Shown piece after piece: positions 10,452 through 18,320 of a DNA stretch of 64,000 nucleotides. A model generated the notes under the pieces. The model ran no database searches, had not been told where the DNA came from, and worked only from the letters and a program-made list of their open reading frames with translations. Positions within the stretch are counted from its first letter, which is position 1; each line of letters opens with the position of its first letter. The DNA comes from an uncultured Bacteroidales bacterium (GTDB lineage: Bacteria > Bacteroidota > Bacteroidia > Bacteroidales > UBA932). Location of the stretch: the NCBI GenBank assembly GCA_900316675.1, contig ONDR01000017.1:1-64000 (forward strand). Direction: 5' to 3'. Made by a program: the position numbers and the translations under genes.

Positions 10452-11342
10452 ATGGAAAGACTTAGAAGAACTATGATGTTCGTTCCGGGCAACAACCCCG
10501 GAATGATGGCTGACGCCCACATCTACGGTCCGGATTCAATCATGCTGGACCTTGAGGACTCAGTAACAATGGCAGAAAAAGACGCTGCCCGCCTTTTGGT
10601 TTACAATGCCCTTAAGTCCATCGACTACGGTGACACAGAAATGGTAGTGCGCATCAACCCGCTTAACACTCCTTACGGCAAGAAAGACGTAGAGGCAGTT
10701 GTTAAGGCCGGCGTAGATGTTATCCGCATGCCTAAGACAGAGACCGCAGACGAGGTCCGCGAGCTTGAGGCAGAAATTGTCAAGGTTGAAACAGAGCTCG
10801 GTTGTGTAGGCCGCACCCAGATCATGGCTGCCATCGAGAGCGCCCTTGGTGTTGTAAATGCTTACGAGATTGCAACAGCATCCAAGAGGATGATGGGTAT
10901 CGCCCTTGGCGCAGAAGACTACAGCGCCAACCTTAAGACCCAGCGTACCCCGGACGGCAAAGAGCTCGAACTCGCACGCGAGACCATAGTTGTCGCAGCC
11001 CGCGCCGCAGGCATCAGCTGCTTCGACACCGTTTACTCCAATCTGGACGATATGGAGACCTTCCGCAAAGAAGTAGAGCTTATCAAGACTCTTGGCTTCG
11101 ACGGCAAGTCTATCATCAACCCTCGTCAGATAGAGGTTGTAAATGAGGTATTCGCTCCTACCGCAAAGGCTATAGAGAAGTCCCTTAAGATTATCGCCGC
11201 CATCAAGGAGGCTCAGGCTAAGGGCTCAGGCGTTATCGCCGTTAACGGCAAGATGGTTGACCGCCCGGTTGTTATCCGCGCAGAAAGGACCATCGCACTG
11301 GCAATTGCATCAGGAATCTTAAATAAGGAGGACGTACAATGA
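10452..11342 (+). CDS. citE: Citrate lyase beta subunit (citryl-ACP lyase)
   Basis: This 296-residue TIM-barrel enzyme splits citryl-ACP into oxaloacetate and acetyl-ACP. It has MMFVPGNNP at the N-terminus, MLDLEDSV with the magnesium-binding acidic residues, VRINP, and AAIESALGV with the second metal-ligand Glu. The start is the ATG at 10452, preceded by AGGAGG at 10439-10444. A TTG-initiated extension (from 10431) would overlap citD and is not needed. The stop overlaps the citF start (ATGA). Confidence 0.95.
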   Translation: MERLRRTMMFVPGNNPGMMADAHIYGPDSIMLDLEDSVTMAEKDAARLLVYNALKSIDYGDTEMVVRINPLNTPYGKKDVEAVVKAGVDVIRMPKTETADEVRELEAEIVKVETELGCVGRTQIMAAIESALGVVNAYEIATASKRMMGIALGAEDYSANLKTQRTPDGKELELARETIVVAARAAGISCFDTVYSNLDDMETFRKEVELIKTLGFDGKSIINPRQIEVVNEVFAPTAKAIEKSLKIIAAIKEAQAKGSGVIAVNGKMVDRPVVIRAERTIALAIASGILNKEDVQ

Positions 11343-12760
11343 GAAACTCTAAACTTGTCACTCTTGAAGAGGCAATCCGCAAATCCGGTCTTAAGAACGG
11401 TATGACAATTTCTTTCCACCACCACTTCCGCGGCGGTGACAAGGTTGTCAACATGGTTGTTGCAAAGCTGTCAGAGATGGGTTTCAAGGACCTGCATCTT
11501 GCAGCATCCAGCCTCTCTGACGTTCACGCTCCCCTTATTGAGCATATCAAGAACGGCGTTATTACAAAGATTTCTACTTCCGGCCTTCGTGGCGAGCTTG
11601 CCAACGAGATTTCCCACGGCCTGATGAAGGAGCCCGTTATCTTCCGCTCACATGGCGGACGAGGCAGCGCAATCGCTACCGGCGAGCTTCATATCGATGT
11701 TGCTTTCCTTGGCGCTTCTTCTGCCGATGAGTTTGGCAACGCCTGCGGCTATTCCCGCAGCGAAAACGCCAAGTCCATTTGCGGTTCCCTTGGCTACGCC
11801 CTTCCTGACGCCCGCTACGCAGACCACGTCGTTGTTATTACCGACGACCTTGTAGCTTATCCTAATGTTCCCAAGTCTATTTCTGCTGCCGATGTAGAGT
11901 CTGTAGTTGTTGTAGATTCTGTTGGCGACAGCTCCAAGATTTCTGCCGGCGCAATCCGTGATTCCAAGAACCCCCGCGATATCCTGCTTGCCAAGTCAGC
12001 AGCCAAGGTTGTAATCAATTCCGGTTACTTCGAGGACGGCTTCAGCATCCAGACCGGTACCGGCGGCGCTTCTCTGGCAGTAGTTAAATACATCCGCGAG
12101 AGCATGCTGGAGAAGGGCATCAAGGCTTCCTTCGCCCTTGGCGGCATTACCGCCCACATGGTTAAGCTTCACGAGGAAGGCCTGATCGGCCGTCTGATTG
12201 ACGTTCAGTCCTTTGACAAGGTTGCCGCAGAGAGCATCAAGAACGATCCTTTCCACCAGGAAGTTTCTGCAGTAGAGTATGCCAGCGGCATGCATCAGGG
12301 TTCTGCCGTTCACGCTCTTGACATCGTTATTTTGTCCGCCCTCGAGGTTGACGTTAACTTCAACGTGAACGTGCTTGTTGGTTCCGACGGTATCATCCGC
12401 GGCGCCATCGGCGGTCACCAGGATACCGCAGCAGACAGCGCACTCAGCATCATCGTTTGCCCTCTGCTCCGCGGCCGCATCCCTTGCGTCGTACCTAAGG
12501 TTACCACTCTTATCACTCCCGGAAAGAGTGTTGATGTTGTGGTTACAGAGTACGGTATTGCCGTTAATCCCAACCGTCCTGAGGTTGCAGAGCGCCTGAA
12601 GGCTGCCGGCCTCAAGGTTGTCGATATCCACGATCTTGCTGCTAAGGCTACTTCTATCATCGGCACTCCCGATGCCCTGCCTTTCGGCGACAAGGTTGTA
12701 GGTATTGTTTACAACCGCGACGGCAAGGTTCTTGACGAGATTCGCAACATAGTTGACTAA
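11339..12760 (+). CDS. citF: Citrate lyase alpha subunit (citrate CoA-transferase)
   Basis: This 473-residue subunit exchanges the acetyl group on the carrier protein for citrate. It has the CitF family features GMTISFHHHFRGGD at the N-terminus, HGGRGSAIATGE, FLGASSADEFGN and VGSDGIIRGAIGGHQDTA. It is somewhat shorter than the enterobacterial protein (about 510) at the N-terminus. It is preceded by a strong AAGGAGG, overlaps citE by 4 nt and shares one base with the next start (TAATG, citX), so translation is coupled through citD-E-F-X. Confidence 0.95.
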   Translation: MRNSKLVTLEEAIRKSGLKNGMTISFHHHFRGGDKVVNMVVAKLSEMGFKDLHLAASSLSDVHAPLIEHIKNGVITKISTSGLRGELANEISHGLMKEPVIFRSHGGRGSAIATGELHIDVAFLGASSADEFGNACGYSRSENAKSICGSLGYALPDARYADHVVVITDDLVAYPNVPKSISAADVESVVVVDSVGDSSKISAGAIRDSKNPRDILLAKSAAKVVINSGYFEDGFSIQTGTGGASLAVVKYIRESMLEKGIKASFALGGITAHMVKLHEEGLIGRLIDVQSFDKVAAESIKNDPFHQEVSAVEYASGMHQGSAVHALDIVILSALEVDVNFNVNVLVGSDGIIRGAIGGHQDTAADSALSIIVCPLLRGRIPCVVPKVTTLITPGKSVDVVVTEYGIAVNPNRPEVAERLKAAGLKVVDIHDLAAKATSIIGTPDALPFGDKVVGIVYNRDGKVLDEIRNIVD

Positions 12761-12990
12761 TGATTACCCTGGATCAGCTTCTGGCAAGTCGCGATGCCAG
12801 GGTAGAACACCAAATGGAGCTCGCGGAGAAATTTCCGCGGGCTTCTTTAATTTGCCTTACGGTGATGCTTCCGGGGCCCGTAAAGCGTGATTGGAGGTCC
12901 TTGGCCATAGCCCACGCCGGCGTGGATGCCATCCACGCAGTATTCGGCGGCCACGGGTCTGGGATGGACACCACCTGCTCCGCCTCCACC

Positions 12991-13026
12991 TGTCATTCTG
13001 AGCGAGCGCAGCGAGTCGAAGAATCT
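12991..13026 (+). repeat. Dispersed short repeat, family 1, inside citX
   Basis: A block beginning TGTCATTCTGAGCGAGCGCA and ending CGAAGAATCT encodes CHSERAQRVEES in frame within citX. A shortened relative of the same repeat lies in citC at 22615-22641 in the opposite orientation. This kind of element is known as a dispersed palindromic repeat in many genomes; the peptide is foreign to CitX. Confidence 0.8.
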
Positions 13027-13174
13027 CATCTCCTCTTCTCAGAAGAGAGGGACCTGGAAACGGGATTTGAGGCGTACTTTGTAGTGGACGTGCCGGTGCT
13101 GGAAGCTAAGAGACTTTGCTGCCAGATAGAGGACAGCCACCCTCTGGGGCGGCTAATGGACATCGATGTGTTGA

Positions 13175-13199
13175 GATCCCCGATCGGGTCGGGGATGAC
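13175..13199 (+). repeat. Dispersed short palindromic repeat, family 2, at the citX frameshift
   Basis: A perfect hairpin ATCCCCGA / TCGGGGAT with a 5-nt loop is followed by GAC. The pattern (gat, G/C-rich stem, atgac) matches the copies at 14486-14510 and, inverted, at 23081-23105. It lies exactly where the CitX reading frame changes. Confidence 0.75.
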
Positions 13200-13304
13200 A
13201 TCGGACTGCCGGAGCGGCGCTGCCTACTTTGCGACAAGCCCGCCCGGGAATGCATGCGCGCCCATACTCACACTCGGGAAGAGTTGGAAGACAAGATACT
13301 CTCC

Positions 13305-13817
13305 ATGCTGGAAGCAACACTCACCATCCGCCCGGCGAAGGGCGAAGACCTGAAGGACATAATGGCCGTACTGGACGCGGCCAGAGGCATAATGCGCGCA
13401 TCGGGCAATATGGACCAGTGGACAGGGGGATATCCGTCAGAAGAAGTAGTCCTTAACGACATCCGCCTTGGGAACGGCTATGCAGTGCTGCAGGGGCAAC
13501 AGATAGTAGCTTACTTTGCCTTCATCGCATCGCCGGAACCTACCTACGCAAAGATTTACCAAGGGCAGTGGCTGGAAGATACGCTACCCTACCACGTGGT
13601 GCACCGCATCGGCAGCTATCCGCAGGTCCGCGGCGTCTTCAAGACCATTATGGACTGGTGCTTTGCGCGGGACAATAACATCAGAATAGACACCCACAGA
13701 GACAACCACATAATGCAGCACGTCATACTAAAGTATGGCTTCCGCTACTGCGGCATCATCTACCTGGCCAGCGGCGACGAACGCTTGGCCTACCAAAAAC
13801 TGCATAATATGCAGTGA
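13305..13817 (+). CDS. GNAT family N-acetyltransferase, possibly fused to CitX
   Basis: This GNAT domain of about 170 residues begins LTIRPAKGEDL and contains GNMDQWTGGYP, AYFAFI, THRDNHIMQHVI and GFRYCGIIYL. That pattern belongs to a Bacteroidales acetyltransferase group that normally stands alone. The ATG at 13305 is the natural start, but the frame is open upstream through the CitX C-terminus, so a translated fusion is possible. Substrate is unknown. It is the last gene of the citrate lyase run and is followed by an AT-rich hairpin. Confidence 0.8.
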   Translation: MLEATLTIRPAKGEDLKDIMAVLDAARGIMRASGNMDQWTGGYPSEEVVLNDIRLGNGYAVLQGQQIVAYFAFIASPEPTYAKIYQGQWLEDTLPYHVVHRIGSYPQVRGVFKTIMDWCFARDNNIRIDTHRDNHIMQHVILKYGFRYCGIIYLASGDERLAYQKLHNMQ

Positions 13818-13821
13818 TTTA

Positions 13822-13851
13822 TGCATATTTTACATAATAATATGCAATTTT
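13822..13851 (+). terminator. Candidate weak terminator after the GNAT gene
   Basis: An 8-bp AT-rich stem TGCATATT (13822-13829) / AATATGCA (13839-13846) is followed by ATTTT. It lies just past the GNAT stop and before the arg promoter. The stem is weak, so termination may be partial. Confidence 0.4.
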
Positions 13852-13861
13852 CCGCAAAATA

Positions 13862-13893
13862 TTAGGATATTTATTCAGAATACTGTATATTTG
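13862..13893 (+). promoter_or_regulatory. Promoter for the arginine operon
   Basis: TATATTTG (13886-13893) matches the -7 consensus, 29 nt before the ATG at 13923. The -33 position holds TTAG (13862-13865), 20 nt upstream, a partial match. No ARG-box-like dyad was recognised. Confidence 0.6.
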
Positions 13894-13922
13894 CCGACGG
13901 TTTAATAAGTAACCGTTTGCAA

Positions 13923-14483
13923 ATGGAATTTACAGTTAAAGTAGCTGACGGCAGCCATGGGGTTTTTGCCGAGGAAATATGCCAGGAAATATATCTCTCT
14001 TCCCTGGAGCGTAAAACCGGTATCGCCAAGCGTACTCCGGAATACATAATAGATAAAATGAAAAACGGAAAAGCAGTCATCGCCCTTACGGAAGATGGCC
14101 GTTTTGCCGGATTCTCCTATATAGAATCATGGGGCGGAAAGCAGTTCGTAGCCAATTCCGGCCTCATCGTCGCCCACGAATTCCGCGGGATGGGCCTTGC
14201 CAAACGAATTAAGGAACAGACATTTATCCTTTCACGCAAACTGTTCCCGGATGCGAAGATCTTCTCCATTACCACCGGCGCGGCAGTGATGAAGATGAAC
14301 TATGAGTTTGGTTTCAGGCCTGTACCTTACACGGAACTGACAGACGACCCTGAGTTCTGGAAAGGCTGCGAAGGTTGCCGCCATTTCCCCATCCTGCAGA
14401 GCCACGACTACAAAATGTGCATCTGCACCGGCCTTCTGTACGACCCCAACGAGCATCTGACCATTCATCATCCGGGAGAATAA
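13923..14483 (+). CDS. GNAT acetyltransferase of the arginine operon (candidate N-acylglutamate synthase)
   Basis: This protein has about 186 residues with a GNAT fold. VANSGLIVAHEFRGMGLAKRI carries the acyl-CoA pyrophosphate loop (RGMGLA). FGFRPVPYTEL and a cysteine-containing C-terminal part (GCEGCRHFP) follow. It is the first gene of the arg operon, 36 nt before argC. By position it is the best candidate here for acylating glutamate; with a succinylornithine-type ArgF' the donor may be succinyl-CoA rather than acetyl-CoA. The start is the ATG at 13923; a TTG two codons upstream is less likely. Confidence 0.8.
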   Translation: MEFTVKVADGSHGVFAEEICQEIYLSSLERKTGIAKRTPEYIIDKMKNGKAVIALTEDGRFAGFSYIESWGGKQFVANSGLIVAHEFRGMGLAKRIKEQTFILSRKLFPDAKIFSITTGAAVMKMNYEFGFRPVPYTELTDDPEFWKGCEGCRHFPILQSHDYKMCICTGLLYDPNEHLTIHHPGE

Positions 14484-14485
14484 AA

Positions 14486-14510
14486 GATACCCGGTCAAGC
14501 CGGGTATGAC
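14486..14510 (+). repeat. Dispersed short palindromic repeat, family 2, intergenic copy
   Basis: Hairpin ATACCCGG / CCGGGTAT with loop TCAAG, followed by GAC, lies between the GNAT stop and argC. It is the same family as 13175-13199 and, inverted, 23081-23105. There is no T-run, so it is not an obvious terminator; as a stable RNA hairpin it might tune expression between the two genes. Confidence 0.75.
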
Positions 14511-14519
14511 AATTGAGAT

Positions 14520-15479
14520 ATGTATAAGATAGGAATAATAGGAGGCGCGGGCTACACCGCCGGCGAACTGCTGCGGCTGCTGGTAAACCATCCGGCGGCC
14601 GAAGTGGCCTTTGTGCATTCAGAGAGCCATGCAGGCGAGCCGGTTGCCCCGACCCACGAAGGCCTTTGGGGCGATACTGATCTTGTCTTTTCTGCCGATG
14701 CTCCCTTGGAGCAGGCAGATGTCCTTTTCCTTTGCGGAGCCCATGGCAAAAGCGCCCAATTCTGGGAGGCCAACAAAATGCCCGAAGGCCTGAAGGTTAT
14801 AGACCTGGCCCAGGACTACCGTGACCAGAGCGAAGGCTATGTTTACGGACTCCCGGAATGGCAGAAAGCCAAAATCCAGGGCGCGACAAAAATAGCCAAT
14901 CCCGGCTGCTTTGCCACCGCGATCCAGCTGGCACTGCTGCCGCTGGCAGCGAAAGGCCTGCTTAAAGAAGCCGTGAATGTAACTGCCATTACCGGCAGCA
15001 CCGGTGCAGGCGTAAAGCCGGGCGCAACCACCCACTTCAGCTGGCGAAACAATAACCTGTCAGCCTACAAAGTATTTGAGCATCAGCACCTTCTGGAGAT
15101 TTGCCGCAACCTTGAAAGCCTTCAGGGAGCTAAGCCCACCATAAACTTTGTACCGGTTCGCGGTGACTTCGCCCGTGGCATCTTCGCCACCCTGCACACC
15201 CCCTGCGAACTCGGCCAGCAGGAAGCAGAGGAACTGTACAAAAACTACTACAAGGACGCTCCGTTCACCTTCCTGTTCCCCGGTCAGGTAGATCTAAAGC
15301 AGGTAGTAAACACCAACAAGTGCCTTATCAGCCTTGAAAAGCACGACGGAGAGCTGGTCATCACTTCCGTAATAGATAATTTACTAAAGGGCGCCGCCGG
15401 ACAGGCCGTCCAGAATATGAACCTGATGCTTGGCCTTGAAGAGACCACAGGCCTTAAACTTAAAGCATCGGCATTTTAG
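14520..15479 (+). CDS. argC: N-acyl-gamma-glutamyl-phosphate reductase
   Basis: This 319-residue NADPH enzyme reduces acylglutamyl phosphate to the semialdehyde in arginine synthesis. It has the Rossmann start IGIIGGAGYTAGELLRLL, and the catalytic Cys130 lies in NPGCFATA. FVPVRGDFARGI resembles the substrate-binding C-terminal part. Length is normal. In this operon the acyl group may be succinyl rather than acetyl, judging by the ArgF' type. Two nucleotides separate it from argD. Confidence 0.96.
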   Translation: MYKIGIIGGAGYTAGELLRLLVNHPAAEVAFVHSESHAGEPVAPTHEGLWGDTDLVFSADAPLEQADVLFLCGAHGKSAQFWEANKMPEGLKVIDLAQDYRDQSEGYVYGLPEWQKAKIQGATKIANPGCFATAIQLALLPLAAKGLLKEAVNVTAITGSTGAGVKPGATTHFSWRNNNLSAYKVFEHQHLLEICRNLESLQGAKPTINFVPVRGDFARGIFATLHTPCELGQQEAEELYKNYYKDAPFTFLFPGQVDLKQVVNTNKCLISLEKHDGELVITSVIDNLLKGAAGQAVQNMNLMLGLEETTGLKLKASAF

Positions 15480-15481
15480 AT

Positions 15482-16606
15482 ATGGGACTATTTGAAGTAT
15501 ATAAGCAGTGGAACATCGAACCCGTGAAGGGGCTCGATACCACTTTGTGGACTGCCGACGGCACGCAGTATACAGATCTTTACGGCGGCCATGCCGTCAT
15601 CAGCGTGGGACATTGCCATCCGCATTATGTCGAGGCCATTACCAAACAGGCGCAGACTCTGGGCTTCTATTCCAACGCAGTTAAAAACAGCCTCCAGAGC
15701 CGTCTGGCTGCAAAATTGTCAGAGGCCAGCGGTTATCCGGACTACTCGCTTTTCCTTTGCAACAGCGGTGCCGAGGCCAACGAGAACGCCCTTAAACTGG
15801 CATCCTTCGCTACCGGCAGGGCCAAGGTCCTGGCCTTTGGAAAAGCCTTCCACGGCCGTACATCCGGCGCAGTGGGCGTGACCGACAATCCTAAGATCCG
15901 CTCGCCGTTCAATGCAAATCCCAACGTCACCTTTGTACCGTTGAACGACCTTGCCGCTGTAGAAAAAGAGCTTATCCAGGGCACTTATGCAGCCGTTATA
16001 GTAGAGGGCATCCAGGGCGTAGCCGGAATTTTCGAGCCCACCGACGACTTCCTTAAGGGCCTACGTGACCTTTGCGACAAAACCGGCACCGTTCTGGTGG
16101 CCGACGAAATACAGTCCGGCTATGGCCGAACAGGACAGTTCTTTGCACATCAGCATGCCGGCATAAAGGCCGACATCGTTTCGATGGCAAAAGGAATAGC
16201 CAACGGCTTCCCCATGGGAGCCGTGCTTATCAGCCCTAAGATAAAACCTGCCTACGGCATGCTGGGAACCACTTTCGGCGGTAACCATCTGGGCTGCGCC
16301 GCCGCCATCGCAGTGCTGGAGATCATGGAAAAAGAGCAACTTGTGGCAAATGCCGCCAAGGTGGGCGAATACTTCAAAGAAGCTCTGCAGAATGATAAAG
16401 CCGTCAAGGAGTACCGCGGCCGCGGGCTTATGATAGGCCTGGAACTGAAGCCGGAATATGTCGGCCTCAGGGACCGCCTACTGTTTGAAAAACACTTCTT
16501 TACCGGAGCCGCCGGAGAGAATGTAATCCGCCTGCTGCCATCCCTTACCATCAGCATGGAAACGGCAGAAAAGTTTGTTAACGCCTGGAAAGAATTGACA
16601 AAATGA
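15482..16606 (+). CDS. argD: N-acylornithine aminotransferase
   Basis: This 374-residue PLP class III aminotransferase converts the semialdehyde to N-acylornithine with glutamate as amino donor. Visible landmarks are CNSGAEANENALKLA, FHGRTSGAVGVT, the PLP-binding Asp in VADEIQSGYGRTG, and Schiff-base Lys237 in SMAKGIANGFPMGA. It overlaps argF' by 4 nt. Confidence 0.96.
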   Translation: MGLFEVYKQWNIEPVKGLDTTLWTADGTQYTDLYGGHAVISVGHCHPHYVEAITKQAQTLGFYSNAVKNSLQSRLAAKLSEASGYPDYSLFLCNSGAEANENALKLASFATGRAKVLAFGKAFHGRTSGAVGVTDNPKIRSPFNANPNVTFVPLNDLAAVEKELIQGTYAAVIVEGIQGVAGIFEPTDDFLKGLRDLCDKTGTVLVADEIQSGYGRTGQFFAHQHAGIKADIVSMAKGIANGFPMGAVLISPKIKPAYGMLGTTFGGNHLGCAAAIAVLEIMEKEQLVANAAKVGEYFKEALQNDKAVKEYRGRGLMIGLELKPEYVGLRDRLLFEKHFFTGAAGENVIRLLPSLTISMETAEKFVNAWKELTK

Positions 16607-17550
16607 GACATTTTACTTCAATAAAGCAGCTGGGGAACATCAAAGAAGCCCTTGAAGCAGCCAAATATGTGAAAGCTAATCCCTTCGCAGACAAAGCATT
16701 GGGACAGGACAAGACCGCCCTTCTGGTCTTTTTCAATAACAGCCTTCGTACCCGCCTTAGCACCCAGAAGGCAGCCCTTAACCTGGGCATGAATGTTATG
16801 GTTCTGGACGTAAACCAGGGTGCCTGGAAGCTTGAAACTGAGCGCGGCGTTGTAATGGACGGCGACAAAAGCGAACATCTGCTGGAAGCGATTCCGGTTA
16901 TGGGCAGCTACGCCGACGTTATTGGAGTCCGCTCCTTCGCCCAGTTCAAGAGCAAAGAGGACGATTATAACGAAGTAATTCTGAATCAGTTCATTAAATA
17001 CTCCGGCAAGCCTGTTTTCAGTATGGAAGCGGCAACCCGCCATCCGCTGCAGACTTTTGCGGACCTGCTGACCATAGAAGAGCACAAGAAGACGGCCCGT
17101 CCCAAGGTTGTGATGACATGGGCGCCGCATCCCAAGGCCCTGCCTCAGGCTGTGCCCAACTCGTTTGCAGAAGGCCTGCTGATGACGGATTATGACTTTG
17201 TCATTGCCAATCCGGAGGGCTACGACCTTGCACCGGAGTTCACCAAGGGTGCCCGCATCACCCATAATCAGGACGAGGCCCTGGAAGGCGCAGACTTCGT
17301 TTATGCCAAGAACTGGGCAAGCTACGAGCACTATGGCCAGGTTCTTTCAAAGGATATGAGCTGGACGGTAACAACAGAGAAAATGGCTCTTACCAACAAT
17401 GCATTCTTCCTTCACTGCCTGCCGGTAAGGCGTAATATGATAGTGAGCGACGATGTCATTGAAAGTCCCCAGTCTCTTGTAATTCCGGAGGCCGCCAACC
17501 GCGTTGTATCGGCCCAGACAGTTCTTAAAATGATTCTTCAGGACCTATGA
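16603..17550 (+). CDS. argF': N-succinylornithine carbamoyltransferase-type enzyme
   Basis: This 315-residue transcarbamylase is close to the Bacteroides fragilis ArgF' type rather than to ordinary ornithine transcarbamylase. It has NNSLRTRLSTQKA (carbamoyl phosphate loop), NQGAWKLETERG, MEAATRHPLQ and HCLPVRRNMIV. It should carbamoylate N-succinyl- or N-acetylornithine. From memory, residue 90 is Pro in the B. fragilis enzyme and decides succinyl versus acetyl preference; here the aligned residue in DGDKSEH is Ser90. It overlaps argD by 4 nt and argB by 4 nt. Confidence 0.93.
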   Translation: MRHFTSIKQLGNIKEALEAAKYVKANPFADKALGQDKTALLVFFNNSLRTRLSTQKAALNLGMNVMVLDVNQGAWKLETERGVVMDGDKSEHLLEAIPVMGSYADVIGVRSFAQFKSKEDDYNEVILNQFIKYSGKPVFSMEAATRHPLQTFADLLTIEEHKKTARPKVVMTWAPHPKALPQAVPNSFAEGLLMTDYDFVIANPEGYDLAPEFTKGARITHNQDEALEGADFVYAKNWASYEHYGQVLSKDMSWTVTTEKMALTNNAFFLHCLPVRRNMIVSDDVIESPQSLVIPEAANRVVSAQTVLKMILQDL

Positions 17551-18320
17551 TAAAGGTTGTAAAAATAGGAGGCAACGTTCTGGACGACGATGCTGCCCTG
17601 AAGCAGTTTTGCCGTGACTTTGCCGCACTGCAGGGCCCAAAGGTGCTGGTTCACGGCGGAGGCGCCCTTGCCAGCCGTATGCAGGAAAAGCTGGGGCAGA
17701 AGCCCATAAAGATCCAGGGCCGCAGGGTAACTGACCAGGATACTCTTCAGGTTGTCACCATGGTTTACGCCGGTTGGTGCAATAAGCAGCTGGTCAGTTT
17801 GTTACAGAGTTATGGCTGCAACGCCATCGGCCTTTCAGGCTGCGATGGCAACGTAATTAAGGCCCAGAAACGCGCACCGCTGGATATTGACGGAAGCCCG
17901 GTGGACTTCGGCGCCGTGGGTGACGTTTCTCCGGCATCGGTGAATCGCGCCATTCTGAAAGGGCTGCTGGACCAGGACCTTACGCCGGTTCTAAGTCCCA
18001 TCAACCACGACGGAGCAGGCAATCTTCTGAATACCAATGCTGACACCGTTGCCGCCTCAGTTGCCGCCGCTTTGCAAGCGGAGCTTTGGACATGCTTTGA
18101 GAAGGACGGCGTGCTTGCCGACATCAACGACCCCACCAGCGTCATCCCTCAACTCTCAGAGGCCGATTTCCTGCAGCTCAAGGCCGGCGGAGCCATCGAT
18201 GGCGGTATGCTTCCCAAACTGGAAAATGCCTTCCGCGCCCTGCGTCAGGGCGCAAAAAAGGCCGCAATTTTAAATGCGGCCTCTCTTTCAAATGGTATTG
18301 GTACTCAAATAACTCTTTAG
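17547..18320 (+). CDS. argB: N-acylglutamate kinase
   Basis: This 257-residue amino acid kinase phosphorylates acylglutamate. It has the N-terminal [11 protein letters not shown] lysine loop, [28 protein letters not shown] and the C-terminal [13 protein letters not shown]. It is the last gene of the operon and converges on icd with a 4-nt overlap of the two 3' ends. A hairpin inside its last codons serves as the icd terminator on the other strand. Confidence 0.95.
   Translation: MIKVVKIGGNVLDDDAALKQFCRDFAALQGPKVLVHGGGALASRMQEKLGQKPIKIQGRRVTDQDTLQVVTMVYAGWCNKQLVSLLQSYGCNAIGLSGCDGNVIKAQKRAPLDIDGSPVDFGAVGDVSPASVNRAILKGLLDQDLTPVLSPINHDGAGNLLNTNADTVAASVAAALQAELWTCFEKDGVLADINDPTSVIPQLSEADFLQLKAGGAIDGGMLPKLENAFRALRQGAKKAAILNAASLSNGIGTQITL
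18254..18281 (-). terminator. icd terminator embedded in the argB coding sequence
   Basis: Read on the minus strand, a 7-bp perfect stem GGCCGCA/TGCGGCC (18275-18281 with 18260-18266), an 8-nt loop and then six T (18254-18259) form a standard intrinsic terminator. It lies about 36-63 nt downstream of the icd stop and wholly inside the 3' end of argB. Confidence 0.85.

Larger units (their letters stand above)
12760..13304 (+). pseudogene. citX: citX, apo-citrate lyase phosphoribosyl-dephospho-CoA transferase, frameshifted
   Basis: CitX attaches the prosthetic group precursor to CitD. The first part (12760 to about 13174) reads ASLICLTVMLPGPVKRD, then ETGFEAYFVVDVP and HPLGRLMDIDVL, all CitX landmarks. 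The rest of the family signature, PERRCLLCDKPARECMRAHTH, continues in the -1 frame from about 13173. Reading on in frame 1 gives unrelated residues to a stop at 13353. The break coincides with a short palindromic repeat at 13175-13199. A second repeat (12991-13026) adds about 12 in-frame residues (CHSERAQRVEES). The gene is either inactivated, translated by an unrecognised frameshift, or affected by a one-base assembly error. The C-terminal half has no stop before the following acetyltransferase and could form a CitX-GNAT fusion. Confidence 0.78.

Noticed and set aside
13171..13200. Programmed -1 frameshift in citX
   Set aside because: A strong hairpin is present, but no heptameric slippery sequence precedes it, and the hairpin is a member of a dispersed repeat family. 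Insertion or sequencing error is the simpler explanation.
14486..14510. Hairpin between the GNAT gene and argC as a terminator
   Set aside because: It has no T-run and the two genes belong to one operon; it is better explained as a copy of the dispersed repeat.
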